Shown: positions 11,524 through 24,250 of the stretch, in pieces
How positions within the stretch are numbered: position 1 is the stretch's first letter
How the letters are laid out: each line of letters begins with the position of its first letter
Translations under genes and position numbers: made by a program
The notes under the pieces: model-generated
What the model was told of the DNA's origin: nothing
Database searches by the model: none
Seen by the model: the letters and a program-made list of their open reading frames with translations, nothing else
NCBI GenBank assembly: GCA_018857735.1
Contig: JABMCL010000736.1
Location: 715,001 to 779,000, forward strand
From: Alviniconcha marisindica
Lineage: Eukaryota; Mollusca; Gastropoda; Provannidae
Direction of reading: 5' to 3'
DNA: 64,000 nt

Positions 11524-11725
11524 TGAGCCGGTTTGGCTTAGTGGTAAGGCGTTAGGCTGGTAAACGGAAGGACCTCGGTTCGATACCGCTCTCCTTTGTC
11601 TTGAAAAGTTGTGGTCTGTGGATACTGTCTTGTGACTTTGTCCCTCACAATTATGAAACATTAAAATGGCTCTCATCGCTGCCCATCTTAACGCAGAAGT
11701 CATTCTGGTGGTGACAGTGTAGCGA
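11524..11725 (+). mobile_element. tRNA-derived SINE, copy 1
   Basis: The head has a tRNA-like A box (TGGCTTAGTGG, 11534-11544) and B box (GGTTCGATACC, 11577-11587). The body ends in a conserved segment with CGCTGCCCATCT and CATTCTGGTGGTGACAG. It shares both halves with the copy at 60119. There is no intact cloverleaf acceptor pairing, so it is not a functional tRNA gene. Confidence 0.8.
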
Positions 11726-11745
11726 TACGTATATAACCTCCCCCC

Positions 11746-11780
<35 letters not shown>

Positions 11781-11784
11781 TTCT

Positions 11785-11990
11785 CCCCGTCCCTAATAAG
11801 CCTTATGGTTTCTGTGGACGTTAAGCACCATGTTTACTTACTTATATGCCCACCTCGACTTTCACACAGCTCCTGAGTTCTGATGGCAATAGGTCTTCTC
11901 GTCAAGTGTTGCTTTACGGCCACAGAGACCATAAGGACTATAAAGGACGGGGAGCCCAGAACGGCCACCTCGGTTTTCACGCAGCTCTGA
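11785..11990. repeat. Dispersed modular repeat, back-to-back copies
   Basis: A forward tail copy at 11785-11846 (ending TTTACTTACTTA) is followed by inverted head and tail pieces at 11858-11878 and 11916-11990. This head-to-head arrangement could form a hairpin. Confidence 0.65.
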
Positions 11991-12379
11991 CAACAGGTTC
12001 CAATTGCTTTTGAGAACAGTTACTATGGAAACTGCAAGCTGAAAGAGACGCAACAGGTCGCTGATCTTACGTCGACACTATTGACGGATTTTTACCTCCG
12101 GGTCACTTCGGCCTGGCTGGCTGGGAGTTAAAAACCAATTATCTATCCATCTCCCTGCGGGTCAATTACTGGTCAAGCTTCGCTGCACATCACGCTGTCC
12201 CTAACACCTCCGCCCTGTTGACGGAAGAACAACGGCAGCCACGGTAGACTCAGTGTAGACAGGTGTCCCATAGCCCTTGGGCAGGGCAGGCCGTTCCAAC
12301 GTCAACTAAGCCGGCCACCCACGGTTGAAAGCCGACCGAAGCAGCTTAGACTGACTGACGTAACCCGTCTTTCGCTTGC

Positions 12380-12600
12380 GTCAAGTCTGTTTTCTCAAGC
12401 AAGTCAGACTGGTGTAATCAAATGAGACTGGTGTAACTAAATCAGGCCGATATAACCAACTCGGACAGATGTGACGAATTCTAACCGATGAATCAATGCA
12501 GACCGATGTAACCAGCTCGTTGTAACCTGCTCAGACCTATGTAACCAACCCATATCATTGTAACCAACTCGGGGTGACGAAACCCGCTTTTGTGTGCAGG
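12380..12600. repeat. Degenerate ~25-bp tandem repeat
   Basis: Loose copies of CAGACCGATGTAACCAACTC occur through this stretch, then the sequence turns AT-rich. Confidence 0.6.
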
Positions 12601-12963
12601 CGAAAGTGACTGGAACCGTAGCTGGATCCGCGCTACCATGCCTATTTACACCAGATAATTAACAAATAAATACACAGCAGGTACAGATTTCATTGCAATT
12701 CACGAGGCTTTATTGTAATTCAGTTTACCGTCCCCGTTTAGAAGCAAATCGATTTTTTCAGAAAGAGTAAAAAATAATAATACAAATATGAACGAATCTA
12801 TGCACTATTTGGCTTATAAATTATGAAATAATTATGTAAATAAATCAAAATCAATGTAAGTTCCTAACAAATAATTTAAAAACTGGCATCGTCATGGTAA
12901 AATTTACCTTTCAAAGTCAATTCGATGTTGCTAACCCGTTTCCTGCACTATATATACAAAATA

Positions 12964-12965
<2 letters not shown>

Positions 12966-13048
<83 letters not shown>
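12966..13048. repeat. (TG)n then (TGCG)n compound microsatellite
   Basis: About 20 TG units change to about eight CGTG units. The next 400 bp (13050-13450) are unique sequence with a CCAAT box (13133-13137). Confidence 0.97.
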
Positions 13049-13049
<1 letters not shown>

Positions 13050-13784
13050 AAAGATGATTAGTTTTCGTTCACTTCGTCCAAGGCTGCGACTGGTTAAATG
13101 GATAAGCCGTCTGACGCATACGTCATGTTCCAACCAATCAGATGCAATTTGCTTTGTTTTTTTGCCTCCCGGTGCCGACAAAACGTAATGCTGGGCACTC
13201 ACTGGCCCAATCTCCGCCAGATCCACAGCCTGACGGCTCAGACAAAGGCAGAAACCCGTCGCCACAATGACCGTAAACGGGAATGTCCCGCTTTTATAAA
13301 AATCGAATGCGATCATTGCGATGCAAGGGCTGCACTGAATGCAGCCATCAGAGACTGCACGATGCGAGTCTAGCTTTCCGGCTGTCGTCAACCGATCTTG
13401 GAGCTTGCAGCAACTGGCTACAGCTGAGCACCACTCTCTCACTCACTACCCCTCCCTCCTCTCGGCCGTAGTGGACAGACACCCCACTGTCTAATCGGTC
13501 GTCCGGATGCTGACCACCAGTGCAAATTATCGCCCCTGGCAGCCGCCATTATCTTCAGTCTCGCCGAGAAAGAGGGAGAGCCTGACGAGATGGGTCGAGT
13601 GCTTTTTACGTCCGCTCCACGCGCTTGGCTGTAATCAGAAAGTCCGACGGCTAGCCGTAATCTCATCCAAGTGAACGGGCCCGGGCACAGTGAAAGGGAA
13701 ATGTGCGCCTGGAACTGACTGACCTTGTTGTTCATTGACTGGACATGCCTTTGTCTCCGCCCAGCGGGGTCTCATTGGCACCGA

Positions 13785-14665
13785 CATGCAGGCGTGGCTG
13801 GTCACCGACATGCAGACGTGGTCACCGACATGCAGACGTGGCTGGTCACCGACATGCAGACGTGGCTGGTCACCGACATGCAGACGTGGTCACCGACATG
13901 CAGACGTGGCTGGTCACCGACATGCAGACGTGGCTGGTCACCGACATGCAGACGTGGCTGGTCACCGACATGCAGACGTGGCTGGTCACCGACATGCAGG
14001 CGTGGCTGACATGCAGACGTGGTCACCGACATGCAGACGTGGCTGGTCACCGACATGCAGGCGTGGCTGGTCACCGACATGCAGACGTGGTCACCGACAT
14101 GCAGACGTGGCTGGCCACCGACATGCAGACGTGGTCACCGACATGCAGACGTGGCTGGTCACCGAAGGACGGGATGCAGACGTGGCTGGTCACCGACATG
14201 CAGACGTGGCTGGCACCGACATGCAGACGTGGCTGGTCACCGACATGCAGGCGTGGCTGGTCACCGACATGCAGACGTGGCTGGTCACCGACATGCAGAC
14301 GTGGTCACCGACATGCAGACGTGGTCACCGACATGCAGACGTGGCTGGTCACCGACATGCAGACGTGGCTGGTCACCGACATGCAGACGTGGCTGGTCAC
14401 CGACATGCAGACGTGGCTGGTCACCGACATGCAGACGTGGCTGGTCACCGACATGCAGGCGTGGCTGGTCACCGACATGCAGGACGTGACTGGTCACCGA
14501 CATGCAGGCGTGGCTGGTCACCGACATGCAGCGTGGCTGGTCACCGACATGCAGACGTGGCTGGTCACCGACATGCAGACGTGGCTGGTCACCGACATGC
14601 AGACGTGGCTGGTCACCGACATGCAGGCGTGGCTGGTCACCGACATGCAGGCGTGGCTGGTCACA
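13785..14665. repeat. 24/20-bp minisatellite, about 37 units
   Basis: The full unit is 24 bp (GTGGCTGGTCACCGACATGC then AGAC); a 20-bp variant lacks GCTG. The mix of lengths switches the plus frame repeatedly, yet most frames stay open because the unit has no stop. That explains the long Met/Trp/Thr-rich and His/Arg-rich open frames. It starts and ends in ordinary sequence. Confidence 0.97.
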
Positions 14666-14858
14666 AGTTGACTGCAGCTCAAGACGAGGCTAGCTTGCGA
14701 TGACAGGCAGGAAGAGCTGGGCAGAGATAACTAACTTTTAATGACGCCCGGTCAACCGTGCAGATCACGCAGTTAGCGAGCAAGGCCATAATGTCAGGGA
14801 AATGGAGGTTTCCCTGGAAAGATCACGAATAAGGACACACGCTTATATAATTATAGCC

Positions 14859-14861
<3 letters not shown>

Positions 14862-14946
<85 letters not shown>
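14862..14946. repeat. (CT)n microsatellite
   Basis: Over 40 CT units are followed by a short GT tract. A (CA)n tract follows at 15031-15075. Confidence 0.98.
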
Positions 14947-14949
<3 letters not shown>

Positions 14950-15028
14950 TGTGTGTTTGCGTATACATGTACTATTTTATGTTTTGCTGCGTTCTTTTTG
15001 CAACAAAATGAAAACCATCAAAAAAGCA

Positions 15029-15077
<49 letters not shown>

Positions 15078-16486
15078 GACTGTAGCAGAAACTGGGTACT
15101 GATATTAGTTAGGATGGAAATACTGTGAGAAGAGGAAGGTTTTCAGTTTGGCTTTAAAAGATGACAGGGTTGAGCAGTGTCTAAGGTCTTGTGGGATTGA
15201 ATTCCAAATGTTTCTGTGGACACTCTTGTGTTCCTTACAATGGTTGAAACATTAAGTTGCGAAGTACACTTGCGAGTTCCCCACCACCTTAATATCTACC
15301 GTTCTGTTGGTTGTCGCGCTCGTGTGTGTCGGGGGGTTGGGGGGTGGGGGGCAAGGGGGGGGGGGGAGGAATGACTGAGGCGAGCAAATTTAGGTAGGGA
15401 TACCCCATCCCCTTCCCCCACTCCACATGTATAGAGTATTAGTCATAGAGGGAATCGGAGTATTATAAATGCATTCATTATTATTACATGCAACGCAACC
15501 CAAACCCAACGGATAGACTAATTTTGCCCACCAGAGACCTCTACACACGCAAAGACACAGGAGAAGAATCACGACCGTTGGGCTGACCACGACACCACCG
15601 GCAGGAGAAATTGCCCAAAATATCGACCGGCCACTTTCCAGCAATGGCTTGGTGTGTAAACTGCAGACCGTCTACACTAAAGCGTAGAGCGTGTTTGTAT
15701 AAATACACAGCCATGTAAACCCTTCAGGCAAAACTATACGGTCCGTACACCAAACAAGAACCACCAAAGTGGGGCCATTTCCTTTCCGTATCGCTTGTTC
15801 AACCAATCGCCGGCAATCTAATCTTCGTGCCAATCCGAGCCATTATTCCTACATTACCATCACAAGTGTGACCTCTACCACTACTCCCCCACCCCCCACC
15901 CCCCTTCCGCCCCCACCCCCTTTCCGCGCTCACCCCCATCTCTCTCTGCCTTCCGGCTGAAAGGGCAGAGCGAAAGGGGGGTAGCGGGGAAAGGGAGGTG
16001 GGCTGGAGGCGCCCAAGAGAATCCATCTAGGATAATATGAAACAGACGAGAAAGCAATTTTCAGAGGAGATGAGTCTTTTTCCTCTTCCCTGCTTCCTTA
16101 TGGAAATGAAATCGGCCGCGGGCAGAAATATGGCGAGGATGCTGAAGAGACTGGTAGTGGCTGGCAGGCTGAAGGGGTTTTATGGAGGGGGTGAACAAGA
16201 TCAAAAAGATTATCATTCTAGCCGCTGAGATTGTCTTGTTTCTCAACCAACAGATCGAATAGATTCCGATCAAGTGAAACAGATTCTTTTGTTTCCACGG
16301 AAATATAAAGCTGATTGTGATATTTTGTGGATTTATTTGTTTTTCAACAACAACAAAATCATTATTATTGTACTCTGCATGTATTGTTTCTTTTCTTCTT
16401 CTATCCCCTCCCCCACTCCCTCCCCCCTCCCCCAACCAGACAGATTCTTATACTGAGTTAATTGTTTTTGTTTTTCTCATAGTTCA

Positions 16487-16617
16487 GGAGCTGTGTGAGA
16501 GTCGAGGTCGCCGTCCTGAGCTGTCCGTCCTAACGAGTTTTCTGGTTTCCGTGGACGGCATTGGTCACAACTTGTCCCTAATATGTCAGCTGACATCTGA
16601 GGACATTAAGCATCACG
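16487..16617 (+). repeat. Dispersed modular repeat, composite copy
   Basis: It matches 6527-6684, including the third module, but lacks about 25 bp after GTTTCCGTGGACG. Confidence 0.7.
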
Positions 16618-17076
16618 TATTCAGCATCATCACCATCATCATTTGTTTTTCAAAGAGATCAAACAAATTATTATCATAAATTATTATTCAGTAGTACTGA
16701 ATGTATTGTTTTGTTTCTCAACACGAAGATCAAACATTTTATGGCACTGTGTCATTGCGTGCATCGTCGCTCGACAAAACGACTACAGTCTGTAATGCAT
16801 GCAAACTGTTCCGTTTCTCAACAAAATGATCAAATAGACTGCGGTACAATTTGGTCTGTTTCGGTTTCATAGTTGGTGAAAAAGATCAGACTGTGTGTGA
16901 TACTTACTGGTTGTATGGATTGTTTTGTTACTCCGTATTGCTGCTATGTATATGTATATATTTATATACATAGTCATAGGAATCCAGCCGACCGGGCAGG
17001 CCTTGACAAAGCCCTCATGGGCGAAAATCTGGAATAAAAGTTTTTTAAACCAGTACATGCTTGGACTGCTGTTATA

Positions 17077-17198
<122 letters not shown>

Positions 17199-17269
17199 TG
17201 AAGTTTGTTTGCAGAAACACTATCGCTTACGTTGTTGAATTAAGATCACGCTGACCACACAGTGTGACT

Positions 17270-17700
17270 TGTAGAGCTGACAAACCTGTTACGGCACTAA
17301 CAGAATCAACGGCACGATATAAGCGACTGCTGTGTTGAGCTGGCAAACATGTAATTGCAGTAACAGTACCAACGGCATGATGTAAGCGACTGCTGTGTTG
17401 AGCTGACAAACCTATAAGTGCAGTAACAGTACCAACGGCACGGGGTGAGCGACTGCTGTGTTGAGCTGACAAACATGTAAGTGCAGTAACAGTACCAACG
17501 GCACGGCGTGAGCGACTGCTGTGTTGAGCTGACAAACATGTAAGTGCAGTAACAGTACCAACGGCACGGCGTGAGCGACTGCTGTGTTGAGCTGACAAAC
17601 ATGTAAGTGCAGTAACAGTACCAACGGCACGGCGTGAGCGACTGCTGTGTTGAGCTGACAAACATGTAAGTGCAGTAACAGTATCAACGGCACGGCGCGA
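17270..17700. repeat. 63-bp minisatellite, about 7 units
   Basis: Exact 63-bp period (TGCTGTGTTGAGCTGACAAA, then GTAAGTGCAGTAACAGTACC). Because 63 is a multiple of three, minus-strand frames stay open as 21-residue repeats. The outer units are more diverged than the inner ones. Confidence 0.95.
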
Positions 17701-18479
17701 GCCGCCGCTGTCACTTAGTCACGCGTGACGGTGCCAGGAACAGTGAATCAGACTTGTCACGTACGTGTGATTGTGATGAACTGTGTCGCCCCGACATAAT
17801 CACCAGGTTGACTGTACTGAAGGGAATGGGAGCGTGACCAGTAAAGACGTGTTATTAACAGCCCACACGCCAAACTGGATTGTGATTGTGGTTCTGTTTC
17901 CAAGCATGCATTATCCCCCCCCCCCCCACCCTCCCCCTTTCTACCCGCCCCACACCCCTCCTCGGCCGTGGATCTGCAGACCAGATTTACCACCCCTTCG
18001 TCTCCCCCCCCCACGCCCCCTCCCCACTTTGCGGATGCAGAGATTAACCCCCCCACCCCCCACCCTCTCCGCATGCCACCAAGCTCTGATGAGAAGCCCA
18101 GAGCTATCATTAATCAGTTTCCCTCTGGAGTGGGTCAGAGTATTCGCCTGCTGGCAGAAATCCTGCCATTCTAGCTTCAGCATTTTTGGATCATTCATGA
18201 CTCTACTTCATATCCCCCCTCCTCCCCTCCCCCCAGTCCTGTTCAAATATGAGAAAGCGGGTGGCGTTAACGATGCATATAAAACCAGACTTCAAGTTTT
18301 CCTGGTGATCGGCCGACTTTTCTTTCACTCTGATTCGACCCCGTTGTAATGGCTGACTGTGTTTTTTAATGATTAATATCCAGAGGCTCAGCTGGTGGTT
18401 AGTGCGGTTATCGAACGCATGTACTGCTGTTCTGCCTGGTAAATATTAGAACAGTAATGGTAACGACTGCGTACACCCC

Positions 18480-18778
18480 TGTAACGCCTTGCCCTTGGTG
18501 TGTCTGCCCCACACAGTCGGCTGCCCGTGTGAGACAGGCCCAAACTCCAAGCACTGGTTTACATCCTTCCTTCGAGGAAGGTGCCGGAAAGCGGTGCTCG
18601 GAGTGTGTGACAGGCCCACACAAACCCCAGAGCACGTGCTGCAGTCCTGCCCCATGCACACGGAAGCACGGACAGGGCGGTGGGCCCGAAGACCCTTCTT
18701 GCAGAAAAGCTCTGGGGGTCTAAAGAGGACCTGGTACAGACTACCAACTTCATCAATGCCACCGAGCTAGATATCTGA
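18480..18778 (+). mobile_element. Non-LTR retrotransposon relic: C-terminus of the reverse transcriptase polyprotein
   Basis: One frame shows QTPEHVLQSCPMHTEAR, the Cys/His segment found near the C-terminus of many LINE ORF2 proteins in invertebrates. After a frameshift near 18680 another frame continues LLAEKLWGSKEDLVQTTNFI and ends at TGA 18776-18778. The 5' part of the element is missing. The frameshift shows it is dead. Confidence 0.75.
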
Positions 18779-18840
18779 GGACAATCCTGAAACGCTGAAG
18801 ATGGATACTGTGTTCATAAGTTTGAAAGATATGTGTAAGC

Positions 18841-19145
18841 TGTGATTTTTGCACTGCGTGTGTTTGTAAGTGTGTTATGGTTATTGTTTTACCTGTTTAT
18901 GTCTATTTATCTGTGTCAGTTGTGATTTTTGCACTGCGTGTGTTTGTAAGTGTGTTATGGTTATTGTTTTACCTGTTTATGTCTATTTGTCTGTGTCAGT
19001 TGTGATTTTTGCACTGCGTGTGTTTGTAAGTGTGTTATGGTAATTGTTTTACTTGTTTATGTCTATTTATCTGTGTCAGTTGTGATGTTCGTACTGTATG
19101 TGTTTGTAAGTGTGTTGTGGTTATCGTTTTACCTATTTATGTGCT
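18841..19145 (+). repeat. 80-bp tandem repeat (about 4 copies), probably the LINE 3' tail
   Basis: Units begin TGTGATTTTTGCACTGCGTG at 18841, 18921 and 19001; the fourth unit, beginning TGTGATGTTC at 19081, is diverged. The array starts 62 bp after the stop of the LINE relic and is likely to be its 3'UTR. Confidence 0.85.
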
Positions 19146-19424
19146 AGAATGGTATAGGGCTCCCTGTACCCCCCCCCCCCTTTTTTTTTAATGTAGTGTA
19201 CAGCAGTATCACTGGAAGTGCGCTATTAATTCTTATTACTTTGCTGTCAGGTCGTCTGAAAGGCCAGTGTCTTGTAATTGTATTGTGCTTTTTGTCCATC
19301 GACATTGCTCTTTTCCTTGTTCTTTTTAGCGTCGGAAAATTTATGATAGTTTATGACGTAAAAATCGTCTCTGAGTCGCGTATGATGTGGCTTCTAGCAT
19401 ACTCAGCACGTGTTCTCTATCTCT

Positions 19425-19490
<66 letters not shown>

Positions 19491-19521
19491 GTTTGTGGAA
19501 CTTTTTTTTTTTTTCAAAGCT

Positions 19522-19527
19522 TTTATT
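19522..19527 (-). terminator. Polyadenylation signal AATAAA with downstream GU-rich tract
   Basis: On the minus strand GTTGAATAAAAGC is followed by an A-rich run and, about 35 nt further on, by an uninterrupted (TG)n tract (19432-19488), which would serve as the GU-rich downstream element. It is the best-formed poly(A) site I saw downstream of exon E. Which gene uses it is inferred. Confidence 0.45.
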
Positions 19528-21109
19528 CAACATTTCGTCATCAATTTCTCGGAAAAGAGAAAGACCACGAAAAATTTCCCCCACTTATTCTCTTCAACAC
19601 ACATTCTTGTACAATATGTACTACATAAAAGAAGAGAACTGCATACCTGGTATATATACGTACACTTACATTCTGTGTCACTACTACAGCGGTTTCTCTA
19701 GTACACTTGCACTACTTGGGTACACACATACCTGAATACTGAAATCTAGCATACGGCTGAACCAGGCCCACAAGATATCCACACACTCAAGCTTTGTACA
19801 ATCACTTCACACAAGCTCAATACTCACTTTTGTGAAATTACGATTAACAAGAGGAAGGGGTGCGTAACGAAGGGAAACAATTTCTATACACTTTTCTATA
19901 TCACAGTTACATATGGGAAGGAATACATATTATATTCATGTAATCCGCATTTAACCCCAACGAATGTCTTTTACGTTCTAAAAAAAAGGGTTTTGACACA
20001 GTAACAATTGTTGGCATGCTTTATAAAGGGGGAAAAAGGGGATGGGGGGGGGGGGGGGGGGGGGGAAGGAGGGGGGGGGGGGGTTTTGGGGGGGGGGGGG
20101 GGGGGGAGTAGATAAACAAGCGAAAGAGAAAAAAATTCAGGATTGGGCAAAGAAATATGAATCAATATTTGGACACACAGTGTTTGCTCATATTTTCAAA
20201 CAAAATACGCCCTACCCTAACTGGAGCACGTAATCTAATACTAGTAATAGGCTTTGACAACGTACAACTATCGCTCGAACGGTTTGGCTGGTTATTCAGC
20301 CAATCACCAGCAACCACGAGGACTGACAAAATAAAGCGACCAATGAAACAGCGCGGTTCAACCGGTTACCCGTGACCTATTTGGGTCGAACAGCGGCAGT
20401 GACTCTACAACAGTAGAAGGACCGCTCAGTGACCAAGAATGGGCAACAAGTAAAAAAAACGAAACACACGTGAAGAAGAAGAAAAGATATGTTGGGCCTT
20501 TCAAGGGCCTTTCAACTAGTTAAAAAATTGGGGAACAAATTTCTGGTTTTCAGTTTTTAACCCCTTCTAGTTTGGGCACAGGGCACCTTACAAAAAACTC
20601 ACTAACTTGCCGACCCGAATTTTAAAAAAACCGTAGAAAGGAAAAAAAGGGGGGGGGGGTCTATTTCTATTAAATTTTTTTTAAAAATAAAAGATCACAA
20701 ACGTCTTGCGAAAATGACACTTTATAGACTGTACCGGGAAAGAATACATACGTACATGGAAGTTTAAAGGGAAGGGCGGGGGGAGGGGGGGGGGGGAGAA
20801 AGAGAGAGAGAGACGGGGAAGGGATCATTGCCAGCAGGCACAGCACAGGTCATAAAAACCCGTCAGTATACATTTACATTGATACAGTTTGCACCTCTGA
20901 TGTCAAAACGTACACACAGTGGTCTCCCTCTTCCCCCTCTCCACTAATATAGCAAACTGAATGGGAAAAAGCTCTGGGTAACTCCACATCAATTTTGAGG
21001 AGGCCACAGACACACCGATAATCCTCCCGAACAAGCGGAGGCATGGGGCAGGCGACCTGTTCCGACCGGACGTGATCTCACAATGAAACACTTACTGTGC
21101 AGGCTAACG

Positions 21110-21345
21110 ACCACAGGCACTGGCCGCTGCTGCCCTCTCCAACCTGCCCATGCGGTCAAGAAGACCCAAATCACACAGCGTGTCCTCCAGAGACGCCCCT
21201 TCGACAGGGCGGCAAGACATGATGTAGGGCCGACCGACACTCCACTGACAACCAGCTCTATGGCTGCTGACGAGAGTCGGGAAGGACGACCACATCCATC
21301 ACCAGAACCAAACTGACCTATGTAGTTTCACCAAGTGTACGCCAA
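21110..21345 (+). mobile_element. Second LINE relic, C-terminal region
   Basis: One frame reads ITQRVLQRRPFDRAARHDVG then PTDTPLTT, another gives LYGC then TTTSITRTKLTYVVSPSV after a shift. Together they parallel the domain order of the relic at 18480 (Gln-rich Cys/His region, Leu-x-Gly, Thr-Thr-x-x-Ile). It has several frameshifts and stops. Confidence 0.55.
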
Positions 21346-21447
21346 GAACAAGATTGTGCTGGCTCAGACCATATGTGTAGCAGACGGACAGCAATGCAGA
21401 TAGATAGGGGGGTAGGTGGGGGGGGGGGAGGGGAGGGGGGGTTGCAA

Positions 21448-21506
<59 letters not shown>

Positions 21507-23329
21507 GAAGTAGCTTGATGCTTTACACGCAGTCAACCAGTACAGTTATATCAGAAGAAGATAAGAAAAAAGAAAAGCAGGGAAAAAATATTGATGGTGA
21601 AGTAAAAAATACTGAAGGTCGGCTAGCCTCCAAACATATATCGACAGAGGTGGTGTATCCACACGCACATACACACTCGCACACTGTAGCCATTTTCAGG
21701 TTGCTGCCAAGTCATCAGTGTTTACATTTAACAATTTACACAGCTGCCTAAAAACAAAGTCAGGTGGGTCAGACTGACGGGTGAATCATGACGGGGTTCA
21801 AAACCGACTGGGAGAAAATAAGTCGCCGAAAGGAGCAGCTACCTGAACTAAGAGGTCACCTGTACAAAAACAAACGCAACTAAACAATGTGAAATAAGAG
21901 TCTTTACACAGTTGCATGTACTTTGTTTTCTATCAACAGCCTTGCCAATACGGTTCATTAGAAGTTACACTACAGTACCTTCGAAAACAGACCCAACGTA
22001 CAGACAAAACCTACGAAATGTTAACGTTCAACTGTTTGTCTAAAAACTATGTGTAACTGTAAGCCGCCAAAGACAGAGAGAAGAAACCTTGTGTGTGCAC
22101 GTTCATGCACCTGTGTGCGTGCGTGTTCGTGTGTGTGGAATGGACAGGCTCGATTCAAACTGATGAACTCGTATGAAAACGTTTTACCACTGGCGTTTTG
22201 CAATGACATTTTAGTAAACATGCTGCTACTGCCAGGGACCTTCAACATCACTCATGCCTGTGAAATCCAAAAACACCTATTGCTTGACGATCTTTTCTTC
22301 TTCTTTTTCGATTTCCCAGTTGTTGATGTCAACAAAAAACGCGAAACGATTATGAGTATTCCATGAATGACTGCAAACTTAAACTAAAGAGGTTCAGATG
22401 ACATTATATACATACAACGAGAAAGTCACAGGGGTTATGCAACCCAAACATCGCTTGCAGAAGTGGTACAGCATACATGCTTCACTCGCGACTGTCTACA
22501 AGAAGACCGCGTCTGCTGTCAGTTACGATCTTGGCAGCGGCGCACACCATTTCTTTTCCGGTTAGGAAGTATTAAAGCTCAAAGACACTCTGGCTGGAAC
22601 TACGAACAAATAGCAGCCGCAGACCACCCTCCCTCAACGAGTTCGTCTACTCACATCTTCAAAACTCAAATTCGTCGTCAAACAAAAGGAACAAAGAATA
22701 ACAGGGCTGATTCACGATGGCTTCCAAATGTATGTATACATGAACACTTTCCACGTCTTCGTTGGCCTCCTCTCACTCCGTGAAGCGGCAATGGGTGCAC
22801 CGTCAGAACTGATAAATCCGTCACATTTTTGCACAGTCACACTACACGGAGTGATGAAAGGAAATCCCCCTACAGCTCCCAAGAATGACGACCGCTTTCA
22901 GCTCTCACTGTCTTCTCGGTCACCGCCACACGGTAGGCGTGGGGTACAAGTCCAAAGCGGTCACATCTCCGGGGTTCCTAAAAACGTCTCGCGTAAAAAA
23001 AATCACCAGTTTCTCACAAGCTTCCAAGACCATTAATTTTTTTCCTTCTCCAAATGCAAAGGCTAGATTCACCTTTACGTCACCACGTGATGCATGTATC
23101 GCCTTTCACTTCATAGTTCAGACGTCAAAGTATTGCCATTTTATGATTACACTTTTTACTGAAGCTATCTTACTATACTTAGTACATAATTTCTAAGCTA
23201 GTTATTGTCAAAGTCAGAGAGTTATTGGCTTTTTGGTCTGACACGAGAAGTCAAAATTTACAAACTACCCAAGACGTCAATTGAATTTTCTCTCTCAGAC
23301 TGTCAAGGACTTTCGTGTATGCGGCAGAT

Positions 23330-24250
23330 CATTTCCCCGAACTTTCAAAGGCATGCACGGCAACCCAGTCTGTCGAAAATTTAGTTCACTTCTCGTTCAC
23401 TGTTGTGGACCGGTAGTGCCAGTATTGCCGAACAGTTCACTGCTCAGTCACTAAGTCAGCAGACTGCCAGATAGTTCACTCCTCGCCCACTAAGTCAGTA
23501 GCTTGCCAAAAACAAAACAACAACAACCCAAAACACGGTTTACAGCTCACTGGCTAAGTTAATAGTCTGTCATTCTCATTCCCATTCACTAGCGCTGGGC
23601 AGAAGGCGTCATCCGGTGAGTGCCTTGCCGAACAGATTATTTCTCAGTCAGTGCCAAACAGTATGGGTAGCCGGTGTCAACTTACACCCAAAGGCTTGCA
23701 CAACCGCTTAGGGCAAGACCTCACTTAGTTTAATTAGGGTCCTCGTGACCCAAATTCCTCAACACGCACAGTTCAAGCAGTAGCCCCCCAGCCTGACTAG
23801 TCCGGGTAGCTAGATCTATGATATTGTGTTTCACTGTGGCAGGTGACAGGTGACACGCTCCACAAGTCCCGTCACGCAAGAGGACAGCATGCAGACAGAC
23901 ATCTCTAAATGATCGTCTGACGACTGTGCGGCTGCGCAGCGAACAGGACACTGCCTTCGCCGTTCACTGACATCGGGGAGGCTGCCTGAACAGCGCTTTT
24001 CCTTCACTGGCGCACGAAGGGCTAGTTCACCGTCACTTCGCGCAAAGGCTGTAGGAAACACAGCCTCTGCTTTGCGTTTATGGTCGTTCACTGGCACCGA
24101 GAGGTCACTGGGCAGCGAACTGACAATGTTCACCGTTGGCCTGCTGAAGCTGGGCTGGAGAGGACGTTAGGACCAGCAGTGACTCGCCCACAGGGCCTGA
24201 CGGAGGGCGCTGCCATTCACCGTTCACTTGCTGAAAGGCGGCTGCAACGC
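23330..24250. repeat. Degenerate GTTCACT-rich repeat region
   Basis: Loose units around GTTCACTGCTCAGTCACTAA and GTTCACCGTTGGCCTGCTGA, spacing about 40-60 bp. It overlaps the 3' end of proposed exon E. Confidence 0.5.

Larger units (their letters stand above)
19500..24223 (-). other. Inferred 3'UTR of the ZNF608/609-like gene
   Basis: This stretch follows the proposed stop and shows no convincing coding sequence. It is bounded by the polyadenylation signal at 19522-19527. It contains degenerate GTTCACT-rich repeats (23330-24250), poly(G) runs (20044-20106, 20650-20659, 20780-20797), a (GA)n tract and a LINE relic in the opposite orientation (21110-21345). A minus-strand ATTAAA at 23729-23734 could give a short alternative 3'UTR of about 500 nt. 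The extent depends on exon E being right. Confidence 0.35.

Noticed and set aside
11524..11600. Functional tRNA gene
   Set aside because: The A and B boxes are present, but the acceptor and anticodon stems do not pair as in a working tRNA, and a second copy at 60119 shares a non-tRNA 3' body. It is a SINE.
13735..14703. Plus-strand open frames of about 300 codons
   Set aside because: These are translations of the 24/20-bp minisatellite, open in several frames at once, with no splice sites or unique sequence.
17227..17714. Three overlapping minus-strand frames with a 21-residue repeat
   Set aside because: The 63-bp minisatellite keeps all frames open because its period is a multiple of three.
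22728..23196. Possible coding segment
   Set aside because: The frames are short and lack recognisable motifs or paired splice sites; the region fits better as untranslated sequence.
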